From: an uncultured Clostridia bacterium | GTDB taxonomy: Bacteria > Bacillota > Clostridia > Oscillospirales > Ruminococcaceae | Length of the DNA: 14,950 nucleotides | Assembly (NCBI GenBank): GCA_946613705.1 | Contig: CAMOFU010000028.1 | Span: 1-14,950 of the forward strand | Reading direction: 5' to 3' | Translations under genes and position numbers: made by a program | Notes under the pieces: model-generated | What the model was told of the DNA's origin: nothing | The model's input: only the letters and a program-made list of their open reading frames with translations | The model's database searches: none | Shown here: piece by piece, positions 7,390 to 14,949 of the stretch | How positions within the stretch are numbered: position 1 is the stretch's first letter | Layout: every line of letters begins with the position of its first letter

Positions 7390-7399
7390 ATTTCGATTT

Positions 7400-7417
7400 C
7401 CGACCGCGTCGGGTCGG
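7400..7417 (-). other. Hairpin in the leader of the CarD-like gene
   Basis: CCGACC and GGTCGG pair around a 6-base loop in the 5' leader, between the promoter and the ribosome binding site. The GC-rich stem ends about 10 bases upstream of GGAGG, so it could affect ribosome access or simply stabilise the mRNA end. It is short and no regulator is implied. Confidence 0.4.
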
Positions 7418-7440
7418 AAGAGCCTATTCCGTCATTTATT

Positions 7441-7469
7441 ATTATATCATATTTTTCCCGCCGATGTAA
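7441..7469 (-). promoter_or_regulatory. Promoter of the CarD-like gene
   Basis: On the - strand TTACAT (7469-7464), a 17-base spacer and a consensus TATAAT (7446-7441), preceded by TGA (extended -10). The expected start near 7434 gives a leader of about 55 nt. The gene-free stretch 7380-7660 holds this promoter, the leader hairpin, a tandem 10-base repeat at 7497-7516 and the ABC terminator. I see no small gene in it. Confidence 0.8.
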
Positions 7470-7496
7470 TAGGCATTTTGCACGAATTTCCCGTAC

Positions 7497-7516
7497 ACTG
7501 TATGATACTGTATGCT
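7497..7516. repeat. Tandem 10-bp repeat
   Basis: ACTGTATGAT followed directly by ACTGTATGCT, 9 of 10 bases identical. A period of one helical turn would place two binding sites on the same DNA face. It lies about 28 bases upstream of the -35 of the CarD-like gene. Two short copies could be chance. Confidence 0.5.
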
Positions 7517-7576
7517 GTCAAATCGCGCAGATACGCTATATCAGCACAATTCCCGAGGCATCTGTCATCATAAAGA

Positions 7577-7606
7577 GACCGCCCGCAGGTCACCCCGCGG
7601 ACGGTC
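7577..7606 (-). terminator. Terminator of the ABC exporter operon
   Basis: On the - strand GACCGTCCGC pairs with GCGGGCGGTC over ten positions (one G-U wobble) around a 10-base loop, followed by TCTTTAT. It lies about 55 bases after the stop of the permease gene. The T tract is weak, but the stem is long and GC-rich and the location is right. Confidence 0.7.
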
Positions 7607-7660
7607 CGTCTATGAAATTATTCAGGCACAGAATAAGTTTCAGCTTGTCAGCCTGCGCGG

Positions 7661-9913
7661 TCACTCTACGTTTTTCAGCGCATCGGCAAGGTGTATCTTC
7701 TTGACCTTGCGGGTCAGCAGCAGCGCCGTCAGCGCATATGCCCCCGCACCGATCAGCCCTGCCTCGATAAGCGTGAGCGGTGACACGCTGTACTCGAAAT
7801 ACCCAGGGTAGCTGCGGAACACGATCTCTATGACCTTTCCGATAACAAAGCTCGAAAGCGGTATCGTGAAGATGATAGACCCGAGCGCGACGAACGTCGT
7901 CGAGTGGATATACAGTCCGTTGATCTCGCGGTTGGTGTAACCGAGTATCTTCGTCATCGAGATCGACTGGGCATTCTTCTCTATGATTATCTTTGCCAGC
8001 AGATAGATCACAAGAATGAACATCACTATACCGAACGCAAGGAATATCCTCATCAGGCCGTTCATTGATCTGATGAGCTGCCGCGACGTCTTGGTCAGAT
8101 CGGATTCCGAGATCGTTGCCGCGATCAGCTTGTCGTCAATGTCGGTGAGCTTGCTGTCCGACAGGATCACCGTCGATTTCTGCTCATCGGGGAACATTTC
8201 TTCTATCTTGTCAAGATCGGCAAATATCGCCAACGCCGCAGGATACTCATAGAAGCCGCCCACCCTAAGCTCGTATTTTCTGTCGCCGTACTTCTGGTAC
8301 AGCGTGATCGTATCGCCCTCGGAGAGCTTGTATTTCTCGCGGTAAGCCGACGACACCGTAACGTCCTTGGCACCGTGATCGAAGCGTACATAGTCGCTGT
8401 CCTGCTTTATGCCGTAGATCGGGATATCCTCCTCCGCATAGCCCTCTTCCTTTGAGGTCAGGCTGAACATACTTCCCTTCTCTGCCGAGCTGCTGCTGCT
8501 CTCCGCATCTGCCTTGAGGATGTAGATGTTCTGAGCCAGCATATTGTCCTTTACCATATCCTGATAATTGTTCAGCATCGGCTCGAATACCATTCCGAAG
8601 AGCAGTATCGCATTCGCAAGGAACGAGCCGACTATGAGTGTGATGTAATTCGGCAGGTTCTGGAAAATGATCCTCAGACGGAACCGCACCATTATCGGCA
8701 GCTTGGTGTTCAGGCGGAACGCCTTCTTCTTCCTGCGGCGGCTGAGGTCGTGTCTGATAAAGCGCAGTGGTGACAGCCGCAGCTTGCTCATCAGCGTTAC
8801 AACGTTTATCACAAGCATTATCGCAAAGGGTATCACCGTCGTCATCACGAAGGCGCTTGCGTTGAACAGCACGTTATAGGTCGGCAGTGAATAGCTGCCG
8901 TAATAGGTTTTTGCAAAGAAGCTTTGCAGCAGCGTATAGCCGAGAACATTGCCTATTATTGCCGCCAGCACGAGCGTTATCATCGGGACTATCAGGTAAT
9001 GCCGCAGCAGCTCACCGCGGGAATAGCCCGAGGCACGGAGAGTTCCGATCACACCTGCCTCCTGCGTTATAGTGCTGTCGGTCGTGATCGAGAAGACAAA
9101 AGCCAGAATAACGATCGTGATGTAGAGAAACGCCACCATGCTGCTCTCGTCGCCCGTCATGTCGTTGCCCGTGAATATTATCGCCTGATTGGTATACTCG
9201 GGGATAAAGCCCGTCAGCTGAGCGCGGGCAGCTATCACCTTGATAAGCTCCTCGCTCATATCCTTCGCCTCTGCATTGTCGTCAGGGCTCTCGTTATACT
9301 TCCAGGAATAGATGTAGTGTATGTGATTGTCACGCAGGGCATCAAAGCCCGCCTGCGTCATTATGCCTACTCCGAACTTGTCGTTGTCAAACATCAGGTC
9401 GGTAGGGTTCTCGAACAGTGCCGAGTAATCCGAAAGCGCCACGATGCCCGACACCGTAAGCGTCGTGTCGGCAAGCTCTATCGTGCTCCCCTGCTTCAAG
9501 TCATGATTGTTCGCATAAAGTCGGTCAACTGCTATCTCGTTGTCTGCGGCGGGCAGCTCGCCCTCCATAAGACACACGCGGTCGATCTCGCTTCGCTCCG
9601 CGTAGATCCGCAGCTTGCTCTCGAATCCCTCCGTTTCCTCCTGTTTGTAGAAATTCTTGTATGCCTTTATGCCGCCTGCTTCCTCGATATCGCTCAGCAG
9701 CGCCGCATCGGCCTGTTCATTGAGCTCGAAGTTTCCGTCCTCGATGTTGTATTTTTCAAAGCTCTCATCATACGCTTTTATCAGGCTGTCGTCGGCTACA
9801 AAGAAGCCCGACGCAGCGCTTATGACCAGCACGAAGAACAGAAATATCGCAAGCTGCTTGCCGAACTCGCTCCTGAGCTCGCGGGGTATTCGTTTGAGTA
9901 AAGGGTTTCTCAT
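7661..9913 (-). CDS. ABC transporter permease with two FtsX-like domains
   Basis: 750 residues. About eight membrane segments are visible: 21-40, 258-276, 306-328, 354-376, 423-443, 622-643, 672-695 and 713-734. Segments 258-376 and 622-734 are two FtsX-like domains, each carrying the cytoplasmic coupling motif after its first helix (EAGVIGTLRASGYSRGE at 285-301; SISMTKILGYTNREI at 650-664). Large extracellular domains lie at 41-257 and 444-621; the second has a serine run at 472-476. This is the layout of the MacB/FtsX-type 'putative ABC transport system permease' of Firmicutes, which works by mechanotransmission on lipoproteins, peptides or lipids rather than as a classic channel. The ATG at 9913 has GGGGGAAG just upstream and lies 12 bases after the ATPase stop, so the two are cotranscribed and act as one exporter. 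Substrate is unknown. Confidence 0.88.
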   Translation of the reverse strand: MRNPLLKRIPRELRSEFGKQLAIFLFFVLVISAASGFFVADDSLIKAYDESFEKYNIEDGNFELNEQADAALLSDIEEAGGIKAYKNFYKQEETEGFESKLRIYAERSEIDRVCLMEGELPAADNEIAVDRLYANNHDLKQGSTIELADTTLTVSGIVALSDYSALFENPTDLMFDNDKFGVGIMTQAGFDALRDNHIHYIYSWKYNESPDDNAEAKDMSEELIKVIAARAQLTGFIPEYTNQAIIFTGNDMTGDESSMVAFLYITIVILAFVFSITTDSTITQEAGVIGTLRASGYSRGELLRHYLIVPMITLVLAAIIGNVLGYTLLQSFFAKTYYGSYSLPTYNVLFNASAFVMTTVIPFAIMLVINVVTLMSKLRLSPLRFIRHDLSRRRKKKAFRLNTKLPIMVRFRLRIIFQNLPNYITLIVGSFLANAILLFGMVFEPMLNNYQDMVKDNMLAQNIYILKADAESSSSSAEKGSMFSLTSKEEGYAEEDIPIYGIKQDSDYVRFDHGAKDVTVSSAYREKYKLSEGDTITLYQKYGDRKYELRVGGFYEYPAALAIFADLDKIEEMFPDEQKSTVILSDSKLTDIDDKLIAATISESDLTKTSRQLIRSMNGLMRIFLAFGIVMFILVIYLLAKIIIEKNAQSISMTKILGYTNREINGLYIHSTTFVALGSIIFTIPLSSFVIGKVIEIVFRSYPGYFEYSVSPLTLIEAGLIGAGAYALTALLLTRKVKKIHLADALKNVE

Positions 9914-9925
9914 CGTACTTCCCCC

Positions 9926-10624
<699 letters not shown>

Positions 10625-10661
10625 ATTCTTTCTAACCTCCGTACTATGCATCACTGCCATA

Positions 10662-10675
10662 TTAGCACACGCTAA
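10662..10675 (-). promoter_or_regulatory. Short inverted repeat TTAGC-N4-GCTAA in the ABC leader
   Basis: Five-base perfect arms around four bases, about 40 bases upstream of the ATPase ATG. It could form a small hairpin in the leader or be a half-size operator. Without a second copy it is weak evidence. Confidence 0.3.
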
Positions 10676-10693
10676 CCCATTGAGCCTTATAAT

Positions 10694-10716
10694 GGCGGGA
10701 GTGTCACGCTCTCGCC
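10694..10716 (-). other. Leader hairpin upstream of the ABC exporter operon
   Basis: GGCGAGAG and CTCCCGCC pair over eight positions (one A-C mismatch in the RNA) around a 7-base loop. It sits in the predicted leader of about 116 nt between the promoter and the ATPase gene. No T tract follows, so it is not a terminator. On the + strand the mismatch would be a G-U pair. Confidence 0.4.
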
Positions 10717-10722
10717 TTAGTC

Positions 10723-10742
10723 ATATGAATGACTGTTCATAT
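10723..10742. promoter_or_regulatory. Operator-like inverted repeat at the ABC operon start site
   Basis: ATATGAA (10723-10729), a 6-base centre and TTCATAT (10736-10742) are perfect arms. They lie immediately downstream of the -10, covering the predicted start near 10740. The ATGAATG / TTCAT character resembles TetR-family operators of Firmicutes. No TetR gene is in the window, so the regulator is unidentified; the metal regulator at 10954-11334 is the only local candidate. Confidence 0.55.
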
Positions 10743-10746
10743 ATTC

Positions 10747-10774
10747 ATTATAACACACGATCCTCAAAAGTCAA
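10747..10774 (-). promoter_or_regulatory. Promoter of the ABC exporter operon
   Basis: On the - strand TTGACT (10774-10769), a 16-base spacer and a consensus TATAAT (10752-10747), with TG one base upstream of the -10. This is the strongest promoter in the window. The gene-free stretch 10625-10953 holds this promoter, the operator-like repeat, leader structures, a stem at 10869-10899 and T-rich repeats; I see no small gene in it. Confidence 0.85.
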
Positions 10775-10868
10775 GAGAAAACGGCAAAAAAACTCACATA
10801 AACTTTCACATCACCAACGGCTGATTTTTGTACAATATGACAGCCGTTTCTCCCCGAAGGCAGAGCAA

Positions 10869-10899
10869 TGCCCCCGCAGAAGGCATATCTGCGGGGGCA
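10869..10899 (-). terminator. Probable terminator after the metal regulator gene
   Basis: A perfect 12-base stem, TGCCCCCGCAGA with TCTGCGGGGGCA, surrounds a 7-base loop, 54 bases past the regulator stop. Only TTGCTCT follows on the - strand, so it lacks a proper T tract. It may be factor-assisted or act as an mRNA 3' end stabiliser. Confidence 0.55.
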
Positions 10900-10910
10900 G
10901 CCGAGCGATC

Positions 10911-10945
10911 AAAATTCAAAAAACAAAAAACAAAATACAAAATAC
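10911..10945 (-). repeat. Five imperfect T-rich heptamers in a 3' untranslated region
   Basis: Read on the - strand the stretch is a run of TTTTG-NN units (TTTTGTA, TTTTGTT, TTTTGTT, TTTTGAA, TTTTGAT), just after the stop of the metal regulator gene and before the GC-rich stem at 10869-10899. Low complexity; it may simply be a slippage-prone tract. Confidence 0.6.
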
Positions 10946-10953
10946 AGCGAACG

Positions 10954-11334
10954 TCATTTATCCTCGAGGTACTTATCAACGAACTCCCCGAGCTTTTCAA
11001 ATGTTTCCTGACTGATAACGTGTTCTATGCGGCAGGCATCCTCATCGGAATTCTCCTTGCTGACACCGAGCACCTTGTTGAGGAACTTCGTAAGCAGCTT
11101 GTGCCTGTCGTAGACCTCATTGGCACGTTTAAGACCCGCCTCGGTAAGAACGATCTCTCCGTCCTTCTCAACGGTGATGAAGCCGCTTTGCTTGAGTATG
11201 CCCATTGCGCGGCTGATCGAGGGTTTTGAATAGCCAAGCTCGTTGGCTATGTCGATCGAACGCACATACCCTGTGCGCTCATGCAGGATAAGGATAGTCT
11301 CCAGATAGTCTTCGCCCGATTCTCTCAATGCCAT
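10954..11334 (-). CDS. DtxR/MntR-family metal-dependent regulator
   Basis: 126 residues. Residues 1-65 are a winged-helix DNA-binding domain (SGEDYLETI; RSIDIANELGYSKPSISRAM as the helix-turn-helix; the wing with KDGEIVLTEAG), and 66-126 a helical dimerisation domain. No SH3-like third domain is present, as in MntR rather than iron-type DtxR. Predicted metal ligands by alignment to known family members are D9, E12, H78, C101, E104 and H105. The Cys at 101 stands where Bacillus MntR has Glu and where DtxR/IdeR has Cys, so the metal preference (Mn or Fe) cannot be told. Such regulators repress metal uptake or activate efflux genes when metal is bound. The ATG at 11334 has AAGGAAG upstream. It lies 63 bases downstream of the LTA-synthase-like gene on the same strand. 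No metal transporter is in the window. Confidence 0.88.
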   Translation of the reverse strand: MALRESGEDYLETILILHERTGYVRSIDIANELGYSKPSISRAMGILKQSGFITVEKDGEIVLTEAGLKRANEVYDRHKLLTKFLNKVLGVSKENSDEDACRIEHVISQETFEKLGEFVDKYLEDK

Positions 11335-11354
11335 GATGATCTTCCTTTCTATTC

Positions 11355-11367
11355 TGACCTCAGGTCA
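11355..11367. promoter_or_regulatory. Palindrome TGACCT-C-AGGTCA upstream of the metal regulator
   Basis: A perfect inverted repeat with 6-base arms and a 1-base centre lies about 20 bases before the ATG of the DtxR/MntR-type gene, just ahead of its ribosome binding site. A one-base centre suits protein binding rather than an RNA hairpin. Autoregulation is the natural guess. I could not place a clear promoter in the 63-base gap, which also holds a 6-base stem at 11376-11390 without a T tract. Confidence 0.5.
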
Positions 11368-11397
11368 TTTATTCCTCCCGCAGCGCGGGAAATAGCT

Positions 11398-13389
11398 TTA
11401 CTTTGAGCTGTTCAGATATTTTCTGTCCTCGTCGAACATACGGTAATATTGCAGGCTTGCATACTCATTGAGGATATCGTTGTATGAGCTGCCCCCGAGG
11501 TCGTCGCCCGTGCGGTGCCAGCTGCCGTCAGCAGTCATAGAGCCGAACGAGGATATTATAGGCAGCTGCTCCCTGATATGCTCCAGCTCCTGCTGAACGG
11601 GTGTGAGCGGCAGCCCCGCGACCCTGAACACCTCGTCCGACAGATAATTCAGACTTATCGCATCTATAGTCCGCGAGGTCCTGCTGCGGTTGTTCCAGAT
11701 GACAAACGGTGTCTGATGCACAAGGGAATACTCCTCGGGACCGAGGTCTGCAAGGTCCCTGCCGTAGAGCTCGTCTGCCCAGCCCTCGATATGCGGGTAA
11801 TGGTCACCGAACATCACGACCGTGACCTCCTCACCGTAATCGCGGAAGTGGTCTATAAGTCCTCCCAGTGCCTCGTCCGCAAGACTGATCGAGTTGAGAT
11901 ACCTCTCTGCAAAAATATTGTCATGGCTCGTCAGCTCCACTCCCCCCGGGATATCCATATTATACGGAGCGTGGTTCTGCATCGTGGTCACCCACACGAA
12001 CAGCCCCTTGCTCTTGTCCCGCTTATCAATGATCTGGCAGAGCCTTTTGTAAAGCGCCTTATCGGCAGGCTCATCGTTGTATTTCAGCGGGTCGAGCAGA
12101 TTGATGTTATCCGAAAAATACTTCTTCTTAAAGCCCAGATGATCGTATGCCTCGCCGATATTCCAGAGCACCCTGCTGCACGGAGTGAACGATACGGTCT
12201 CAAAGCCCATATCGTTGAAGGCAGAGACGATCGAATCCTGCTTCGAGTCGAGGTAATTTGTATACACTGCCGAGCCGAGCGGCAGGAAGTGCATCGTATT
12301 GCCCGTAAGGAACTCATACTCCGAATTGCAGGTATACCCGCCGTAGGGCGACACGGTGACATATCCCGTGACTGCCTCGTCTTTCAGCTTATGCCAGTTG
12401 GCAAGGAAATCCTTATTCGTTGTGAGCGGCGCGATATGCGTATAGTCCGCAAAGCTCTCGTTGAGTATACCTATCACGATCGGCGACTTCTTGGTGTTTG
12501 CGGCTGCGGCATACTTCTCTGTCAGCTCCTCGGCGCTCTCGGTCGAGTAGCCCTCGGGCTCACGCACATGGTTATACACTCCGTCGTAATAAAACATCAG
12601 CAGGCTGCCGACGCTTCTTGAAGTACGGGTATCCTCGGGACCCGAGAAATTCAGCAGTATAACACGGTTGCGTATACCGTAGTCATAGGTAAACCCCGTG
12701 AACGTAAAGAACATCACTGCCGCTGCCCCGCATCCTCCGAGTGCGGCAAGACGCGGCTTTTTACCGTTCGTCTCCAGCTTGGTGATAACGGTTAGGAAGA
12801 TGATCGCCGCCGTCTGCATCACAGCGACTACGACAGTGAACGAGATAGTAAAGGTGTACTCGCTCTTTATATCTATAGCGCTGCGCAGATTGCTCAGGTC
12901 GGTGAACTTTATCGGTGACCCGCGGAACAGCGTGATGTAATACTGCATGATCGAATAAAACGCGAACACGACCTCAAGCACGATGAACCAGATCTTCGGC
13001 TTTTTGAATATCACAGCTCCCAGCACGAACGGCACGGCATACATGATATACCCGAGCAGATTATACACGGGGTACAGCTTAAAGAACACTGCGTCCATAC
13101 ACAGCTCCGAAAGGGCATAGGCCTGCAATGCTGCCGCCAGCGCAAACAGCACAGGCCGTGCCACGAGAGGCCTGCCGAGCTTGGCGCGGGCATCTATCGC
13201 TATCCAGATGCACGCCCACATAAGCAGGGTACACAGTCCCATGAGCAGCCACATAGGCACAGGCGCGATACATTCGGACGAGGACGCATAATCGCCCAGC
13301 TGGGCTATCCCCACCGACATGACGAACCCTCCCGCAGCTGAGAGCCAGAAGCTCAGATACGGATGCGCGCTTAGTATACGGTTTTTCAT
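11398..13389 (-). CDS. LTA-synthase-family membrane sulfatase-fold enzyme
   Basis: 663 residues from the ATG at 13389. The N-terminal 235 residues hold about six to seven membrane helices (near 11-30, 44-65, 77-97, 108-128, 133-154, 178-202 and 213-233). An extracellular alkaline-phosphatase/sulfatase-fold domain follows. Active-site residues by family pattern are E311 in LNESF, T353 in YGGYTCNSEYEFLTG (the catalytic Thr that takes the phosphoglycerol), H473 in MQNHAPY, and D529-H530 in FGDHYP. LtaS-type enzymes polymerise glycerol phosphate from phosphatidylglycerol outside the membrane and use manganese; related enzymes modify other glycopolymers, so the exact polymer is unknown. Upstream in-frame ATGs (to 13581) run back through the preceding gene and are not needed. 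AAGGAGA lies 14 or so bases before the chosen ATG, a long spacing. It is probably cotranscribed with the YgjP-like gene upstream and the metal regulator downstream. Confidence 0.88.
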   Translation of the reverse strand: MKNRILSAHPYLSFWLSAAGGFVMSVGIAQLGDYASSSECIAPVPMWLLMGLCTLLMWACIWIAIDARAKLGRPLVARPVLFALAAALQAYALSELCMDAVFFKLYPVYNLLGYIMYAVPFVLGAVIFKKPKIWFIVLEVVFAFYSIMQYYITLFRGSPIKFTDLSNLRSAIDIKSEYTFTISFTVVVAVMQTAAIIFLTVITKLETNGKKPRLAALGGCGAAAVMFFTFTGFTYDYGIRNRVILLNFSGPEDTRTSRSVGSLLMFYYDGVYNHVREPEGYSTESAEELTEKYAAAANTKKSPIVIGILNESFADYTHIAPLTTNKDFLANWHKLKDEAVTGYVTVSPYGGYTCNSEYEFLTGNTMHFLPLGSAVYTNYLDSKQDSIVSAFNDMGFETVSFTPCSRVLWNIGEAYDHLGFKKKYFSDNINLLDPLKYNDEPADKALYKRLCQIIDKRDKSKGLFVWVTTMQNHAPYNMDIPGGVELTSHDNIFAERYLNSISLADEALGGLIDHFRDYGEEVTVVMFGDHYPHIEGWADELYGRDLADLGPEEYSLVHQTPFVIWNNRSRTSRTIDAISLNYLSDEVFRVAGLPLTPVQQELEHIREQLPIISSFGSMTADGSWHRTGDDLGGSSYNDILNEYASLQYYRMFDEDRKYLNSSK

Positions 13390-13454
13390 TTTGTTTTGTT
13401 TCTCTCCTTTTTTATGCCTGTTCAGGCTTATATCTTCAAAGGGTCTTCCCGCTC

Positions 13455-14159
13455 TTAACCGAGCATCGCCCTTATCCGTTTCCATTCGGGACAGTATCGG
13501 CTCACCAGTGCCCAGAACTCCGCAGAATGGTCCATATGCCTCAAATGGCACAGCTCGTGTATTATCACATAATCTATACACTCTGTCGGATAATATACTA
13601 TCTTAGAGTTGATCGAGATGTTCCCCGTTGAAGAGCATCTCCCCCAGCTCGCTGTAAGCTTCTTGATCGTTACCTTTTTCGGGTAAAGGCCTGTCAGCGC
13701 CGTTAGCTTCTCAAAGCGCTCCCTGATGATCTCCTCCGTTCGCCTGCGCAGCGCAAGCCTCGCCTGTGCGTCGGCAAAGGAGTCCTTGTCTATGTCATCA
13801 TATCTCCCGAACCATGCGATCACCAGCCGCCCGTCTTCAAACCTCGGGAAAAAGTATCTCTCCGCAAGCTCGCAGCAAACGGTGAACCGCTCCCCCGCCA
13901 GCGTGAACTCCGCTCCCTCACGGAAGCTGTCGGGTATCACGGCGGCAGACGGCCTCGGGCGCAGGCTTTTCAGCACCCAGTCCGCTTTTTCCCGCAGAAA
14001 GCTCTCGCCCGTTGCTTCATCGGCATACAGCGGCAGCTTTAATACTACCCGCCCGTTTTTCACGGTAATGTATATATTCTTTCTTTTGCCGCGGTCAACG
14101 GTGTATTCCAGCACTCTGCCGTCAGCAAGAGTGAGTGTTCTCTGACCGATATTTTTCAT
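13455..14159 (-). CDS. YgjP/DUF45-family metallopeptidase
   Basis: 234 residues from the ATG at 14159. The C-terminal third has the family hallmarks: WGRCSS (172-177), a strand, then HELCH (201-205) as the zinc-binding HExxH, and MDHSAEFW with H211 as probable third ligand. The N-terminal part (KRKNIYITVKNGRVVLKLP) is the usual YgjP/SprT-like beta region. All expected catalytic residues are intact, in contrast to the M48-like protein at 1388-2365. The substrate of this widespread family is not established; it is predicted to be cytoplasmic. An in-frame GTG at 14165 adds two residues, but GAGG lies five bases before the ATG, so the ATG is preferred. It lies 72 bases after the SH3-protein gene and 65 before the LTA-synthase-like gene. 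Confidence 0.9.
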   Translation of the reverse strand: MKNIGQRTLTLADGRVLEYTVDRGKRKNIYITVKNGRVVLKLPLYADEATGESFLREKADWVLKSLRPRPSAAVIPDSFREGAEFTLAGERFTVCCELAERYFFPRFEDGRLVIAWFGRYDDIDKDSFADAQARLALRRRTEEIIRERFEKLTALTGLYPKKVTIKKLTASWGRCSSTGNISINSKIVYYPTECIDYVIIHELCHLRHMDHSAEFWALVSRYCPEWKRIRAMLG

Positions 14160-14231
14160 AGTCACCTCAAAACTATCCGTGCGGCTGCCTGCCGAACGGT
14201 ACGGGCTCTTTCTCCGCCGTCACTGCCCCGC

Positions 14232-14936
14232 TCAGTCGGTAACAGCAGGAGCTGCCGCAGCCGTGGTGACCGCTGTGGTGGTAGTTCCGACCGTTTCGAT
14301 AAGCACGTTGCCCTGCGCGGCAGTCGTAGCCGCAGGGGTCGTTTCACTGCTTGACGCAGCTGCTTCCGAGCCCTCGCTGCTTTCTGTCTCTGCGGCAGTC
14401 GTCTCCGCAGGAGTGGTGCGCTCAACAGGTGTCGGGCTCAGGTACTCGGTCTTGACATATCCCGTGCAGGTGGTCCCGTCGCCGTTGAGGAAAGACAGCT
14501 GCGTGTAGCCGTCACTGCGCTTTTCAAGTATCTTTACCTTGATGTTCGGCGACATACATACAATATTCTCCGATTCCTGGTTCGGCTCCTTTTTGAGCTG
14601 CACATAGGTAACTACATAAGCGATGCTGTCGTCCTGCTCGGCAGTGGTAACAGACTCCGATGTCTGCCCTGCCGCCGCAGTCTCGGATACTGCACCCGAA
14701 GAAACAGCAGAAGTCGTGACCGATGACACGCTCGACGACTGCGCTGCTGCACCTGCCGCCGCAAGCGTTGCAGTGTTCAGCCCCGCAGGTACGTCCTTGC
14801 TGTTGCTTGCAAATAAACCCTTTGCCAGCACCAGCACCAGCACCACACATACCAGCGTAACAACTATTATCGTAACAACATTAACAACATTCGACGAATG
14901 GAACAGGCTCCTTCTTTCTCCGTCCTTTTTTCCCAC
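14232..14936 (-). CDS. Membrane-anchored extracellular SH3-domain protein
   Basis: 234 residues. After a short charged N-terminus (MGKKDGERR) comes one strong membrane helix at about 17-41 without a cleavage site, so the protein is probably a type II anchored protein facing outside. Residues 45-104 are an Ala/Ser/Thr/Val-rich disordered linker. Residues 106-167 look like a bacterial SH3-type domain (VQLKKEPNQESENIVCMSP, then VKILEKRSDGYTQLSF and GYVKTEYLSP). A second Thr/Ala/Glu-rich linker follows to the end. Bacterial SH3 domains commonly bind peptidoglycan, so a wall-associated role is likely. C127 and C157 in the SH3 domain could pair. The start codon is GTG at 14936, supported by GGAGG at 14945-14949, eight bases upstream. 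It heads the visible - strand cluster; its promoter lies outside the window. Confidence 0.8.
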   Translation of the reverse strand: MGKKDGERRSLFHSSNVVNVVTIIVVTLVCVVLVLVLAKGLFASNSKDVPAGLNTATLAAAGAAAQSSSVSSVTTSAVSSGAVSETAAAGQTSESVTTAEQDDSIAYVVTYVQLKKEPNQESENIVCMSPNIKVKILEKRSDGYTQLSFLNGDGTTCTGYVKTEYLSPTPVERTTPAETTAAETESSEGSEAAASSSETTPAATTAAQGNVLIETVGTTTTAVTTAAAAPAVTD

Positions 14937-14944
14937 TTCACTTA

Positions 14945-14949
14945 CCTCC
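14945..14949 (-). promoter_or_regulatory. Ribosome binding site that sets a GTG start
   Basis: GGAGG on the - strand lies eight bases before the GTG at 14936. No ATG lies in this frame between it and the membrane helix, so the GTG start is well supported and the gene is complete within the window by one base. Confidence 0.8.

Noticed and set aside
8924..9901. Open frame of 325 codons on the + strand
   Set aside because: It is antisense to the ABC permease, whose membrane helices and FtsX motifs are clear. The antisense product looks like no protein family.
10816..10848. 8-base inverted repeat AACGGCTG / CAGCCGTT as a terminator or riboswitch
   Set aside because: The 17-base AT-rich loop is long, no T tract follows on either strand, and no known riboswitch core is visible.
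11515..12621. Open frame of 368 codons on the + strand
   Set aside because: It is antisense to the catalytic domain of the LTA-synthase-like enzyme, which carries intact active-site motifs.
13398..13450. GCCTG-AA-CAGGC inverted repeat before the LTA-synthase-like gene as a terminator
   Set aside because: The two-base centre is too tight for a good hairpin, and on the - strand it is followed by A-rich sequence and a ribosome binding site, not by T residues.
13390..13581. 64-codon N-terminal extension of the LTA-synthase-like protein
   Set aside because: The extension runs through the end of the YgjP-like gene in another frame and is not membrane- or signal-like. The protein proper starts at the ATG at 13389.
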